NCBI RefSeq assembly: GCF_003096015.2
Contig: NZ_CP029185.2
Span: 1,646,001 to 1,710,000 of the forward strand
Direction: 5' to 3'
From: Limnobaculum parvum
GTDB lineage: Bacteria; Pseudomonadota; Gammaproteobacteria; Enterobacterales; Enterobacteriaceae
Length of the DNA stretch: 64,000 nucleotides
A model generated the notes under the pieces. The model had not been told where the DNA came from and searched no databases. It was given only the letters and a program-made list of their open reading frames with translations. Below are positions 17,895-27,425 of the stretch, in pieces (positions within the stretch are counted from its first letter, which is position 1; each line of letters opens with the position of its first letter). A program made the translations under genes and the position numbers.

Positions 17895-18006
17895 TATGAA
17901 TATCATACTTACTTGAATAGCTAATTTATTTGTTGTTATTGTCCGGTATATTACCAGAGTAGGTATAAGATATTATCGACTGGCTATTAACAAAAGGATA
18001 AGGTGA

Positions 18007-18876
18007 ATGCCATCAAAATATACACCTCAGCTCTCTATGTGGCGGGAAGATCTGTATAAAGGGATCTATAGTCGAAGTGAACGATTAACCAGTAATAAAA
18101 AACTGCGTTTTTATAATGATAATTATTGTGAATTGTCCCGTCGTACTTCTGGTATGGGATATGGTAATTATTTTGCTTATGCTCTTTTAGGTTTTGCGTT
18201 GCTTTTTTGTCTGTTCTTTTTCCTTTTCGGCTTTTATGTTTTATTAAGTAATGTATTTCAGTTAGGTACATATAATCCGAATACATGGCAAGATGAATAT
18301 GTATCGGTTAATGTTTTATCGGGGGCAATAATACTAACTGGAGCCTGTTTTTTTTATTTTTTTGCCACTTTATTAAATCATTCCATCTTTGCGCCAAAAG
18401 ATTGTCCTATTCGGTTAAATCGTAAAACCGGGAAGGTATATATTTATGACTATATTTTATTAAATTTAAGTACCAAAGGGCTTTTTACTTCACCTTTCTT
18501 TCGGGTAACCAAGCCGGTGCAAAAAGAGTTTAACTGGCAGGATATTCAGGCGGTGCTGACTTCAATGGCGGCACCAATCAGCACCGGCGGAATGCTGCGT
18601 AGCTATGTGATCCGTTGTGTAGTGTGTAAGCCGGGCACCACTGAAATGATAGATCACTTTTGCCTGACGGCGGATAGCTCGCTGAGTTATGACGAATGGA
18701 TGTGGATCAACAGCTATATGGCCTTTAGTGACGACAATCTGGATACAACTACCTTTGAAAAAGATAACGTGCCGGGTAAAGCCATTTGCTGGTTACCGGA
18801 AATAGATGAAAAGTCTAAAGTCAGTTCAATAGAAGAATACAATAAAATTCTATTAAAGAATAACCTCACGCATTAA
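18007..18876 (+). CDS. Putative immunity protein 1c, DUF6708-like paralogue
   Basis: The 289-residue third member of the trio shares its membrane hairpin with copy 1a, including the QLGTYNPNTWQDEYVSVNVL loop. Its last ~25 residues are new (CWLPEIDEKSKVSSIEEYNK and onward), so its 3' end has a different origin. It is followed by a strong AT-rich hairpin that probably ends the immunity transcript. The role is inferred from position behind the VasX-like effector. Confidence 0.7.
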   Translation: MPSKYTPQLSMWREDLYKGIYSRSERLTSNKKLRFYNDNYCELSRRTSGMGYGNYFAYALLGFALLFCLFFFLFGFYVLLSNVFQLGTYNPNTWQDEYVSVNVLSGAIILTGACFFYFFATLLNHSIFAPKDCPIRLNRKTGKVYIYDYILLNLSTKGLFTSPFFRVTKPVQKEFNWQDIQAVLTSMAAPISTGGMLRSYVIRCVVCKPGTTEMIDHFCLTADSSLSYDEWMWINSYMAFSDDNLDTTTFEKDNVPGKAICWLPEIDEKSKVSSIEEYNKILLKNNLTH

Positions 18877-18905
18877 ATTCGAAAACAGCAATTCTTATTA
18901 TTTAA

Positions 18906-18941
18906 ATAAAAGATTTTATTAGATTTAATAAAGTCTTTTAT
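18906..18941 (+). terminator. AT-rich near-palindromic terminator after the immunity trio
   Basis: The 36 bases from 18906 to 18941 form a near-perfect palindrome: ATAAAAGATTTTATTAGA against TTTAATAAAGTCTTTTAT, with G-U pairs at the few differences. TTACTATTTTTAA follows. It separates the immunity genes from the PAAR gene and may act as a terminator on either strand. The PAAR gene would then need readthrough or its own promoter. Confidence 0.65.
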
Positions 18942-18967
18942 TACTATTTTTAATGGAGTGTAATTAT

Positions 18968-19231
18968 ATGAAAGGTGTAATTCGGCTCGGTGATGCGACC
19001 GATCACGGTGGTAAAGTTATATCAGCCTCATCAACCATGATAATTATGGGAAAAGGGGTGGCGCGCGTTGGTGATTTAGTCGATTGCCCTCAGAGTGGTC
19101 ATGGGGTGAATAAAATTATAGAAGGTGAGAGCATCTTTAAAGATCAGGGCGTAGCAATTGCACTGGATGGGCATAAAACCGAGTGTGGTTGTACGCTGAT
19201 ATCGTCGATTAGTAGCGTAGGAAAGTCATAA
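18968..19231 (+). CDS. PAAR-domain spike tip protein 1
   Basis: The 87-residue protein is a stand-alone PAAR domain (MKGVIRLGDATDHGG, VARVGDLVDCPQSGHG, DGHKTECGC), with the His/Cys set expected to bind zinc at the tip of the cone. PAAR proteins sharpen the VgrG spike. It carries no toxin extension. The ATG at 18968 has GGAGTG 6-7 bases upstream; the in-frame ATG at 18953 lacks support. It is only moderately similar to the second PAAR at 38494, so the two spike tips differ between cassettes. Confidence 0.93.
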   Translation: MKGVIRLGDATDHGGKVISASSTMIIMGKGVARVGDLVDCPQSGHGVNKIIEGESIFKDQGVAIALDGHKTECGCTLISSISSVGKS

Positions 19232-20464
19232 ATGTCGGTTGATTTAACGCAGATCCCTCCGCCATTACCAGAGCCTAAAAAGATGAATTTATGGCGATGG
19301 GCGATCGCTTTTCTGGTTGTTATGGTTGTTGGTTCACTCGTCACTTTAGCTATTAGTCAGTTTTATTCATTAAGTGACTTTTGGCTTTGGTTCGGTTTAA
19401 CCGCAGCGCCTTTTATTACCTGGTTATTGGTATTTTTATATTGCCTCTATTTGAACGGGTGTCGACAGTATTATGTTATCCAATGGAATAAACGCCATGA
19501 ACAGCGACGTGACGAGTTAATTACTTTTGCTCAACGTCCACTGTATGTGTTGGAAAACTACCTCTATACCCAATATGGTAAAGCCGGCAATGCTAAAGGG
19601 GTTTCCAGCCTTAGCATAACAATGGAATCCCTGAGGCCGCATGCCGGAGGAAATGCGGTTCCACATAGTGCATTACCCTTAGAACATGATGTATCAGAAT
19701 CTGACTTTATCAAGCGGTTAACTACAATAGTGTCAGATATAAAAACGACCTTTGGTAAAAAACTCGTTGAATTATCCAGTGCAAATCCTTTACATATTCG
19801 GCTATTTATTGACACTCCATTGAAAGACAAGGAAGTACAGGATGTATTTCATCAGGTCTGGGAACATAGGCTGAATTACACCAGTTTATCAGTCGAGCCC
19901 ACAGAGCAAAGCCACTTATTTTTAGATAAATGGTTGGATAACACGGCACACGATAATGCGCTATTGCTGGTCATTGGTTGTCATTTATTCAGTTACCCTC
20001 AGCCCAACAGCGCAGAGGTCGGTACAGCATTTCTATTGGCAGGAAAGAACATAATAAAAAATAAAAGGCTGCTGGAAGATATATTATCTAATAACCATAC
20101 TATTGCCGAAGTTTTCAGAACGGAACATCAGATTGATGTTGAAAAATTATTAGATAACGCTTTGTTATGGGGGGCAGGAAATAAATCAGCATTGACCACG
20201 CTGTGGTATAGCAATATTACACCAGAAGTTAATGTTAAGGTTCTTACCTATTTCAGCAGCAAAAAAATAACTCTCAATAATCATTTTAACTTAGACACGT
20301 CGATAGGGCATGCCAACTATTGTGCCTATTGGCTTACGTTAGCTATTGCGATTGAACAGGCTATAGAGTCGAAAGAGAAACAGTTAGCCATGTGTGGGTC
20401 GTCGGATATAAGTGCTTTGGTAGTTTCAACATATATGCCGAATGAATCGATAAAGGATAAATAA
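19232..20464 (+). CDS. T6SS-associated two-TM membrane protein upstream of tssM (function unknown)
   Basis: The 410-residue protein has a proline-rich start (LTQIPPPLPEPKK), two membrane segments at about residues 22-44 and 50-75, and a large C-terminal domain with an RRDELITFAQRPLYVL segment just after the membrane. It directly follows PAAR (no gap) and overlaps the tssM start by one base, so it is very likely translationally coupled to tssM. A homologue sits in the same place at 38826, well diverged. Related genes are found next to tssM in sci-1-type loci without an agreed function. Association with the TssM membrane complex is inference. Confidence 0.7.
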   Translation: MSVDLTQIPPPLPEPKKMNLWRWAIAFLVVMVVGSLVTLAISQFYSLSDFWLWFGLTAAPFITWLLVFLYCLYLNGCRQYYVIQWNKRHEQRRDELITFAQRPLYVLENYLYTQYGKAGNAKGVSSLSITMESLRPHAGGNAVPHSALPLEHDVSESDFIKRLTTIVSDIKTTFGKKLVELSSANPLHIRLFIDTPLKDKEVQDVFHQVWEHRLNYTSLSVEPTEQSHLFLDKWLDNTAHDNALLLVIGCHLFSYPQPNSAEVGTAFLLAGKNIIKNKRLLEDILSNNHTIAEVFRTEHQIDVEKLLDNALLWGAGNKSALTTLWYSNITPEVNVKVLTYFSSKKITLNNHFNLDTSIGHANYCAYWLTLAIAIEQAIESKEKQLAMCGSSDISALVVSTYMPNESIKDK

Positions 20465-23400
20465 TGAAAAAAATTACCATTGGATGGATTCTATTTCTGC
20501 TGGTTATTGCATTGGTAGTAATATTTTTTATTTGGAGAGGGAGTTTTTCTTTTATTCAGGAACAGGAACAACAAATACTTTCCACTGCGGTTGTTGTAAT
20601 TGCTTTATTGATTCTATCTCACTTTCATTATGCCGTTGCCTGGATATTGAACAAATCAGTGTTACTCAATTTTAGCCAAAATGATCAGAGTCAGACTAAT
20701 TCAACAACAGAAAATAATAACGAAATCGGCTTATCCGAAACTTTTTTGGCTCTTAAATCCCACCTCCGCCACCGCTACGGCCTTTTCTCTTGGCGTCGCA
20801 AATTACGCTGGCTGTTAGTCACCGGTGAAGCGGTAGACGTAGAGCAGGCGGCACCGGGGTTAATCGCTCAGGGCTGGCAAACCAGTAACGATACGCTATT
20901 GATTTGGGGTGGTTCATCCCAAACGCCGCCGGATGAAGCGTGGTTAAAACAGTTGAAAAAACTGCGCTGGCGCAGGCCGATTGATGCGCAGGTCTGGGTG
21001 GTGTCTGCGCTTCACTATGAGCCGACCAAAGTGCAGAAAGCATTTCAGGATAAGGCACTGTGGCACATGCACAGCCGCAATAAGCTGTTGCGCTGGGCAG
21101 CGCCGCTGTATCTGCTGGACCTTCGCACCATGACGTGGACGCAGGATGAACGGGAAGAGCTTCAGGTGGGTACACTGTTCCCCGCCAAACCCCAGCCGGA
21201 TACCCTGACCAAGCTGCTGTCAGCGGTGGTGAAACAAACCACCGGCTTGGGTATGGAGCAGGTGATGATCAACAATCGTCACGCCTTCCTGCTGCAACTG
21301 GCTCAGGATTTAGAACAGCGCGATATTCCTCGTTTGCGCGCGTGGTTACCGGCGTTTGTGACGACTCAGGGCGGTAATCAACTGCGTGGGTTGCTGTTTA
21401 CGTCTAAAGTGACCCGACCCGATACGCTGGCGGAACACGCCTTTCTCCCTACGCCAGCATGGCAGGTGGTGACGGACGACAGCCGCAAAGCCAAAGGGCG
21501 GGGCGTGGGTATTCAGTGGGTAAACAGTGCGGTGGCAACGGTATTAGGTATTGTGCTGCTGTTTGGTGTGGGCTGCATTGTCTCCTACATCGGCAACCGG
21601 GGGCTTATCTCCTCGGCGGAAGATTTGGCGAAGCAGAGCACCGCTCCTCGCGCCAGCCTGACCGAACGCTTAACGCGCCAGCAGGCGTTTAAACAGCAAA
21701 TTTCCCAACTGCAATACCGCGCTGAGCACGGTAGCCCGTGGTATCTGCGCTTTGGTTTGAGCACCAACAATAAGCTGCTGACGGTGCTGTGGCCTTATTA
21801 CCACACCGCCAATCAGCAGAACATTCAGCAGCCTATCGTGGATAACCTGTACGGCAAACTGAGTGAATTGGTGCAAATGCCCCCCAACAGCCCGGAACGC
21901 GCAGCGCTAGCCAAAGCGGGTTACGACCGGCTGAAAGCCTATCTGATGCTGTCCCGCCCCGACCGAGTTGATGCGCCGCTGCTGGGCAATATTCTGATTG
22001 AAAATAACAAACAGGCTCCGGCTACCGTCTCTGACGGCGTGTGGCAAAGCGTTGGCCCGGAGCTGATGCAGTTCTATGCCAGCAATCTCTCCCGCCATCC
22101 AGATTGGGCGATTAAGCCAGACAGAACGCTGGTTAGCGATGCCCGTCAGGTCTTGATCAACCAGATCGGTATGCAAAATGCGGAAACCTCGATTTATCAG
22201 GGCATTTTGCGGCGCGTGGGGCAAAACTACGGCAATATGTCGCTGAGTCAGGTGCTCAACGGCATGGACAGCCGCACGCTGTTTACCACCGACGAAGAGG
22301 TGCCGGGCATGTTTACCCGCGATGCGTGGGAAGGCATGGTGGAGAAAGAGATTGATAAGGCGGTGAAAAACCGCCGTGAAGAGATTGACTGGGTACTGAC
22401 GGACGGCGGCAAACAGCCCGCCAACGACATTTCGCCAGAGGTACTCAAACAGCGGTTAAACGAACGTTATTTTACCGACTACAGCGCCGCTTGGCTGAAC
22501 TTCCTGAACAGCATCAGTTGGACGCGGGCAGAGTCCATGTCCGATGTGATTGACCAATTGACCCTGCTGGCGGATGCGCGCCAGTCGCCGCTGATTGGGC
22601 TGATGAATACCGTCAAATATCAGGGCCAGACCGCCCAAAAAGGACGGGCATTAACCGAAACGCTGGTGAAATCAGCGCAGGCGGCGTTTGGCAGCAAAGC
22701 CAAACGGCTGGATGCTATTCCGATAGACGACGATACGCCCGTCGGCCCGCTGGATGGCACCTTCGCGCCGCTATTGCGTATTGTGCAGGCCACCACCAAA
22801 GAGGGTGGCGATAACCTTAGCCTGCAAACCTACCTGACCCGCGTGACTCGGGTTCGCCTCAAACTTCAGCAAATTACCAGCGCGCCGGACCCGCAGGCCA
22901 TGACGCAATCGCTGGCTAAAACCGTGTTTGAAGGTAAAGCCATCGACTTAACCGACACCCGTGATTACGGCAGCCTGATTGCCGCCAGTATGGGAGAAGA
23001 GTGGGCGGGTTTTGGCAGCAATCTGTTTGTACAGCCGCTGGAGCAGGCGTGGCAGGCGGTACTCGAGCCGGCGGCCATGAGCTTTAATAATGCTTGGCGT
23101 GAAAGCATTGTCGACCCGTGGTACCGGGCCTTTAATGGCCGCTATCCGTTTAAAGCCACGGCGAACGATGTTTCCCTGCCTGAGTTGGGGCGTTTTCTGC
23201 GTCCCGATACCGGCCTGATTGAGCGCTTTGTCAGCACTCAACTGGGGGGAATGCTGCATAAGCAAGGGGACGTTTGGGTTGCCGATGCGCTGAACTCTCA
23301 GGGATTAACCCTTAATCCGCAGTTTATCAGCGCGTTAAATCAGCTCAGTCGCATTTCCGCCATGCTGTATGCCAACGGTGATGCGGGAATGACCTTTGAA

Positions 23401-24075
23401 TTGATGGCACGCCCCAGCCCGGGGGTCACCAAAACCGAACTGCTGTTGGATGGCGCAACCCTGAGCTATTTCAACCAAATGGAAAGCTGGAAAACCCTGC
23501 GCTGGCCGGGCGATGCTTACACTTCCGGCGCGCAGCTAAGCTGGAGTACCGAACAAACCGGGCTGCGCCTGTTGGACAGTCCAAAAGGCAGTTGGGGCTG
23601 GGTTCGCCTGCTGGATAAAGCCAACATCACTCAACTGGACAGCACCCGCTATCGACTGGTGTGGAAGGCGGATGACGGCAGCGAACTCAACTATATCCTG
23701 CGAGTTCAGAGCAATAGCGGCCCGGTCGAGCTGCTGAGTCTGAAAGGCTTCACCTTACCGGCTAACGTATTCCTGACCTCTCGGACGCCGGTGATGCCGG
23801 ACGCCTCGGGAGATATGACGCAACCGGCCAAACCAGCAACCAAGACAACCGCCAGCCCACGAAAACATACGCCCGTGTCTACCGCCGACGCCTCAACGGT
23901 GATGCCGGCTAAGTACCGCAAGAAAAAGGCCGCTGCGGATAAGGTGGCGCAATCCATCGCCGAACAGGCAGCCGCGACCCCGGACGAAACGGCGACTGAC
24001 GAAAGTGTACAGCCCGAACCGGCTGAGGAAACAACCATCGTCCCGATGATGAGAAGAGAACACGATGCTAACTAA
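20464..24075 (+). CDS. tssM: TssM (IcmF family), copy 1, envelope-spanning subunit
   Basis: The 1203-residue protein has two N-terminal membrane segments (~5-25 and ~40-63), a cytoplasmic domain, a third membrane segment near 358-380 (VATVLGIVLLFGVGCIVSYIG), and a large periplasmic C-terminal part that in the family contacts TssJ. The usual P-loop position reads LLVTGEAVDVEQ, with no GK(S/T), so ATP binding is unlikely; the sci-1 TssM also lacks a Walker motif. From codon ~97 to the end it is nearly identical to copy 2 at 40043, whereas the first 96 residues are unrelated in detail. The tail is Lys/Ala-rich. It overlaps tssA by 11 bases. Confidence 0.95.
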   Translation: MKKITIGWILFLLVIALVVIFFIWRGSFSFIQEQEQQILSTAVVVIALLILSHFHYAVAWILNKSVLLNFSQNDQSQTNSTTENNNEIGLSETFLALKSHLRHRYGLFSWRRKLRWLLVTGEAVDVEQAAPGLIAQGWQTSNDTLLIWGGSSQTPPDEAWLKQLKKLRWRRPIDAQVWVVSALHYEPTKVQKAFQDKALWHMHSRNKLLRWAAPLYLLDLRTMTWTQDEREELQVGTLFPAKPQPDTLTKLLSAVVKQTTGLGMEQVMINNRHAFLLQLAQDLEQRDIPRLRAWLPAFVTTQGGNQLRGLLFTSKVTRPDTLAEHAFLPTPAWQVVTDDSRKAKGRGVGIQWVNSAVATVLGIVLLFGVGCIVSYIGNRGLISSAEDLAKQSTAPRASLTERLTRQQAFKQQISQLQYRAEHGSPWYLRFGLSTNNKLLTVLWPYYHTANQQNIQQPIVDNLYGKLSELVQMPPNSPERAALAKAGYDRLKAYLMLSRPDRVDAPLLGNILIENNKQAPATVSDGVWQSVGPELMQFYASNLSRHPDWAIKPDRTLVSDARQVLINQIGMQNAETSIYQGILRRVGQNYGNMSLSQVLNGMDSRTLFTTDEEVPGMFTRDAWEGMVEKEIDKAVKNRREEIDWVLTDGGKQPANDISPEVLKQRLNERYFTDYSAAWLNFLNSISWTRAESMSDVIDQLTLLADARQSPLIGLMNTVKYQGQTAQKGRALTETLVKSAQAAFGSKAKRLDAIPIDDDTPVGPLDGTFAPLLRIVQATTKEGGDNLSLQTYLTRVTRVRLKLQQITSAPDPQAMTQSLAKTVFEGKAIDLTDTRDYGSLIAASMGEEWAGFGSNLFVQPLEQAWQAVLEPAAMSFNNAWRESIVDPWYRAFNGRYPFKATANDVSLPELGRFLRPDTGLIERFVSTQLGGMLHKQGDVWVADALNSQGLTLNPQFISALNQLSRISAMLYANGDAGMTFELMARPSPGVTKTELLLDGATLSYFNQMESWKTLRWPGDAYTSGAQLSWSTEQTGLRLLDSPKGSWGWVRLLDKANITQLDSTRYRLVWKADDGSELNYILRVQSNSGPVELLSLKGFTLPANVFLTSRTPVMPDASGDMTQPAKPATKTTASPRKHTPVSTADASTVMPAKYRKKKAAADKVAQSIAEQAAATPDETATDESVQPEPAEETTIVPMMRREHDAN

Positions 24076-25644
24076 TTTACTGCAAGCCCTGTTTGGCAGC
24101 CGCGACCCGCAGGAAGGGGTGAAAAAACGCATCCAGCAACATTGGCAATCGTGGTTGGTGCCAATCGAAGGGGATAACCCCACGGGCATCGACCCCAGCT
24201 ATGACGACGATTTTCAACTGATAAAAGAAGAGATCGCCAAACTGTCCGGTATTGACGCCGCGCTGATTATTGAAATCAGTGAAAAGCTGCTGCAAAAGCG
24301 CACCAAAGACATTCGCGTGGCCTCTTACTACGCTTGGGCGCGCCTGCGGCTGGACGGTATTTCCGGACTGGCGGACGGTCTGGAACTGATGGCCGGTCTG
24401 GTGGCCCGCTACGATACCGCGCTGTATCCCAAACGTGCCGAAAGCAAAAAGTCGTCCATCGAGTGGTTAGCCAGCAGTAAGTTTATTGACTTACTGGACG
24501 TGCAAAACAGCTTTCAGCATCAGGATCTGGAACGTGCCATCTCTGCACTGTCGCTGATGGTTGGCTATATCAATCAGTGGGAAGGGGAACTGCCGCCGGA
24601 TTTACGCGGCCTGATCCGCCTGTTTGAAACTCGACTGGAAAACCCGGAACCGGAGCCGTTACCGTCGGCACCGGTCACGCCGCTGACCAATACGGTTTCG
24701 ACCAACGGCCTGAAAGTGAAGACTGAGGACGTGCGTTCATTACGGGAAGTGCTGGACCAAACCCGTCAGATTTCTGCATTTTTGCGCGAGAAGCCGGATG
24801 GCTATCTGGCGGCGTTTCGCCTGATCCGCAGTATCCGATGGGATACGGTCACGGCGTTACCCCCGCACGATACCCACTATGCGACGCGCTTAATCGCTCC
24901 CCGCAGCGAGCTGAAACAGCACCTTAATCGCCTGTGGCTCCAACAAAGCTGGATAGAACTGCTGGAGCAGGTAGAGCGTGCGTTTTCTGAGGCGGCCAAC
25001 CACTTCTGGCTCGATCTGCAACGCTATGCTTGCGATGCCATGCTCAATGCTGGCGCACCCTATAGCGGCTGGCAGGAGATCTGCCTGACGGATGTGGCCC
25101 TGATGCTAGACCGGTTGAAAGGGCTGGAGCGATTGACCTACAGCGACGGCACGCCGTTTGCCGATGATGACACCCTGAACTGGATAGCGTCGTCCGCCTC
25201 TATTCGTCATCTGGATGAAGGCGAGTCTCTGGCACCCATTCCGGTGAATGTAGGGGGAATTGGGGCGAAATTGAACAGCAGGCGATGGAAATCGCCGGTC
25301 GCGACGGGCTGGAATCCGCCTTTAACTGGATGAACAACCTGCCGGATATGGTGACCGACCGCCAACGCTATCTGCACCGTATGCTGTTGGCGCGACTGGC
25401 AGAACAGCATGGGCAGCGGGATATGGCCTTTCGTCTGTTGAATGCGCTCAATCGGGAATGTGATAACTACCGCTTAACCGGCTGGGAGCCGGATCTGGTG
25501 TTTGAACTCAAGTCGCGGCTGTTAAAGCTGGTTCAACAAAAAAGCGTACTGAAAGATGCGGATAAAACCACGCTGAATAAAGACGCCGATCAACTACTCA
25601 GTGAGCTAACGGTACTGCATCCTGCTCGCGCATTGACATTTTAA
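24065..25644 (+). pseudogene. tssA: tssA copy 1, frameshifted (baseplate/sheath-organising protein)
   Basis: TssA (ImpA-N family) primes baseplate and tail assembly. Copy 2 at 43644 is an intact 526-residue protein. Here the frame breaks near 25251-25260: copy 2 reads GTGGGGGGGAATTGG, this copy reads GTAGGGGGAATTGG, one base short. Translation would run out of frame after VNVGG and stop at 25333, giving 422 residues and losing the C-terminal domain. The missing coding sequence continues in another frame to 25644. The ImpA N-terminal domain (from MLTNLLQALFGSRDPQEG) is intact. The intact second copy could supply the function. A sequencing error at the G run cannot be excluded. Confidence 0.9.
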
Positions 25645-25658
25645 GGGCACCGACTCCA

Positions 25659-27425
25659 ATGGACGATTTGATTAAACGCTATTATGAAGCGGAAATGCGT
25701 TATCTGCGTGAAGCAGGTAAAGAGTTTGCACAGGTGCATCCGGACAGGGCAGGCCTGCTGAATCTCGATCGGGTTGGCGACAGAGACCCCTACGTAGAAC
25801 GGCTGTTTGAAGGCTTTGCTTTTCTCATGGGCCGCCTGCGCCAAAAGCTGGACGATGACCTGCCGGAGCTGACCGAAGGGGTGGTCAGTCTGCTGTGGCC
25901 GCACTATCTGCGTATTATTCCTTCGCTGGCGATTGTTGAACTATTACCAGACTTCAACGTACTGCCGCGTAAAGAGATCGTCGAGCCGGGGTTTGGGGTA
26001 CAAACTTCGCCTATCGGTCCCTCGAAAACCTGTTGTAAATATCAAACTACGCAGCGGGTAGAAATACAGCCAATCAAAATTACCCGCGCAGGCATACGCA
26101 GCCATCAGGATGGGCGCTCGGTTATCCATATGCGCTTTGATTTTGGTGAGATGGCGGACAGAAAACAGATGGATCTGTCTAATCTGTGCCTGTATATCAA
26201 CGCCGACACACCGGTGGCGTCAGCCCTGTACCGCGCTATGGTGTATCAGGTCGGCGCGATGAAAATCCGCTATCCCGGCTATCAGGATGGCGCGCTACAG
26301 CCGTTTAATGGGCGCATCACCCCGGCCGGTTTTTCTTCCGATGAGCGGCTGTGGCTGAAGCCGGATAATGCGTTTGGCGGCTATCAACTGCTGCTGGAGT
26401 ATTTCACCTTCCGCGAAAAATTTATGTTTGTTGATTTACAGGGGCTGGATTTGGCGCAAATACCGCTAGCCTGTAACGCTTTTGAACTGGAGCTGGTGTT
26501 AAATGAAATCTGGGCTGACGACCTGCCTTTTAACGCAGAGAATATCCGTCTGCACTGTTCACCGGTGATTAATCTGTTTCCGATGGAAGCCGATCCGGTC
26601 AGAGTGAATCAATTGGACAGCGAATATCTGCTGCGTCCGCTGCTTTTGCAGGATGGACACATTGAAATCTATTCGGTGGATGCAGTGCAGTCCATCAGCC
26701 GCCACGGCCGTGCCAGCTATGTTCCCTTCACCAGCTTTCGCCATCGCGGCGGGATGTTGCGCCATGACGCACCGGAGCGCTATTACCACACGCGCGTACG
26801 GCGCGGCGCATCGGGATTGCACGATACTTGGTTGATTCTGGGGGGACAGGTATGGGATAGGGCAGAAGAAGTCTATGATGAGACGCTCTCTCTGCGCATT
26901 ACCGGCACCAACGGCATGTTACCCCGCAAGGCGCTGCGTAATGCGTCAATCAATCAAATCAGCCATAGCCAAACCGGCGTGGTGGCGGTGCGTAATCTGT
27001 GTGCGCCAACCTTGCCGTGCTACCCACCGGTGAATGACCGTTTTCACTGGCGGGTGTTGTCCCATCTGGCTCCTAACTACCTGTCATTAATGAATGCCGA
27101 AGTGCTGCGCGGTACCTTGGCCCTGTACGATTGGACGGACAATGAGCTTAATCGCCGCCGTCTGGAAGGCATTGTGGAGGTGAAACACAAACCGGTACAG
27201 CGCATGACCAAGGGCATGCTGGAACGCGGGGTGGAAATTGAAATCACCCTGAATACCCATCAGTTCCCCGGCGAGGGGGATGTGGCCCTGTTTGGTGAGC
27301 TGCTGCATCAGTTCTTTGCGCTATATGCCGACCTGAATCTCTTTACCCGCCTGACGTTAGTACTTTTACCTACAGGGAAACGTTTAAAATGGACCGACAG
27401 CAAGACAGTACGTTCTCCCCTTTGA
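25659..27425 (+). CDS. tssF: TssF, T6SS baseplate subunit, copy 1
   Basis: The 588-residue protein starts MDDLIKRYYEAEMRYLREAG, the standard opening of TssF, and has the full family length. It contains the DRDPYVERLFEGFAFLMGRLRQKLDDDLPELTEG region. TssF2-TssG forms the baseplate wedge together with TssE and TssK. It differs from copy 2 at a residue near 184 (Cys in NLCLYIN versus Ser). Its 3' end overlaps tssG by 37 bases. Confidence 0.96.
   Translation: MDDLIKRYYEAEMRYLREAGKEFAQVHPDRAGLLNLDRVGDRDPYVERLFEGFAFLMGRLRQKLDDDLPELTEGVVSLLWPHYLRIIPSLAIVELLPDFNVLPRKEIVEPGFGVQTSPIGPSKTCCKYQTTQRVEIQPIKITRAGIRSHQDGRSVIHMRFDFGEMADRKQMDLSNLCLYINADTPVASALYRAMVYQVGAMKIRYPGYQDGALQPFNGRITPAGFSSDERLWLKPDNAFGGYQLLLEYFTFREKFMFVDLQGLDLAQIPLACNAFELELVLNEIWADDLPFNAENIRLHCSPVINLFPMEADPVRVNQLDSEYLLRPLLLQDGHIEIYSVDAVQSISRHGRASYVPFTSFRHRGGMLRHDAPERYYHTRVRRGASGLHDTWLILGGQVWDRAEEVYDETLSLRITGTNGMLPRKALRNASINQISHSQTGVVAVRNLCAPTLPCYPPVNDRFHWRVLSHLAPNYLSLMNAEVLRGTLALYDWTDNELNRRRLEGIVEVKHKPVQRMTKGMLERGVEIEITLNTHQFPGEGDVALFGELLHQFFALYADLNLFTRLTLVLLPTGKRLKWTDSKTVRSPL

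Noticed and set aside
16805..18006. CRISPR-like array from the repeated spacers
   Set aside because: The repeats are gene-length duplications with ~180-base spacers, not short regular repeats, and no cas genes are present.
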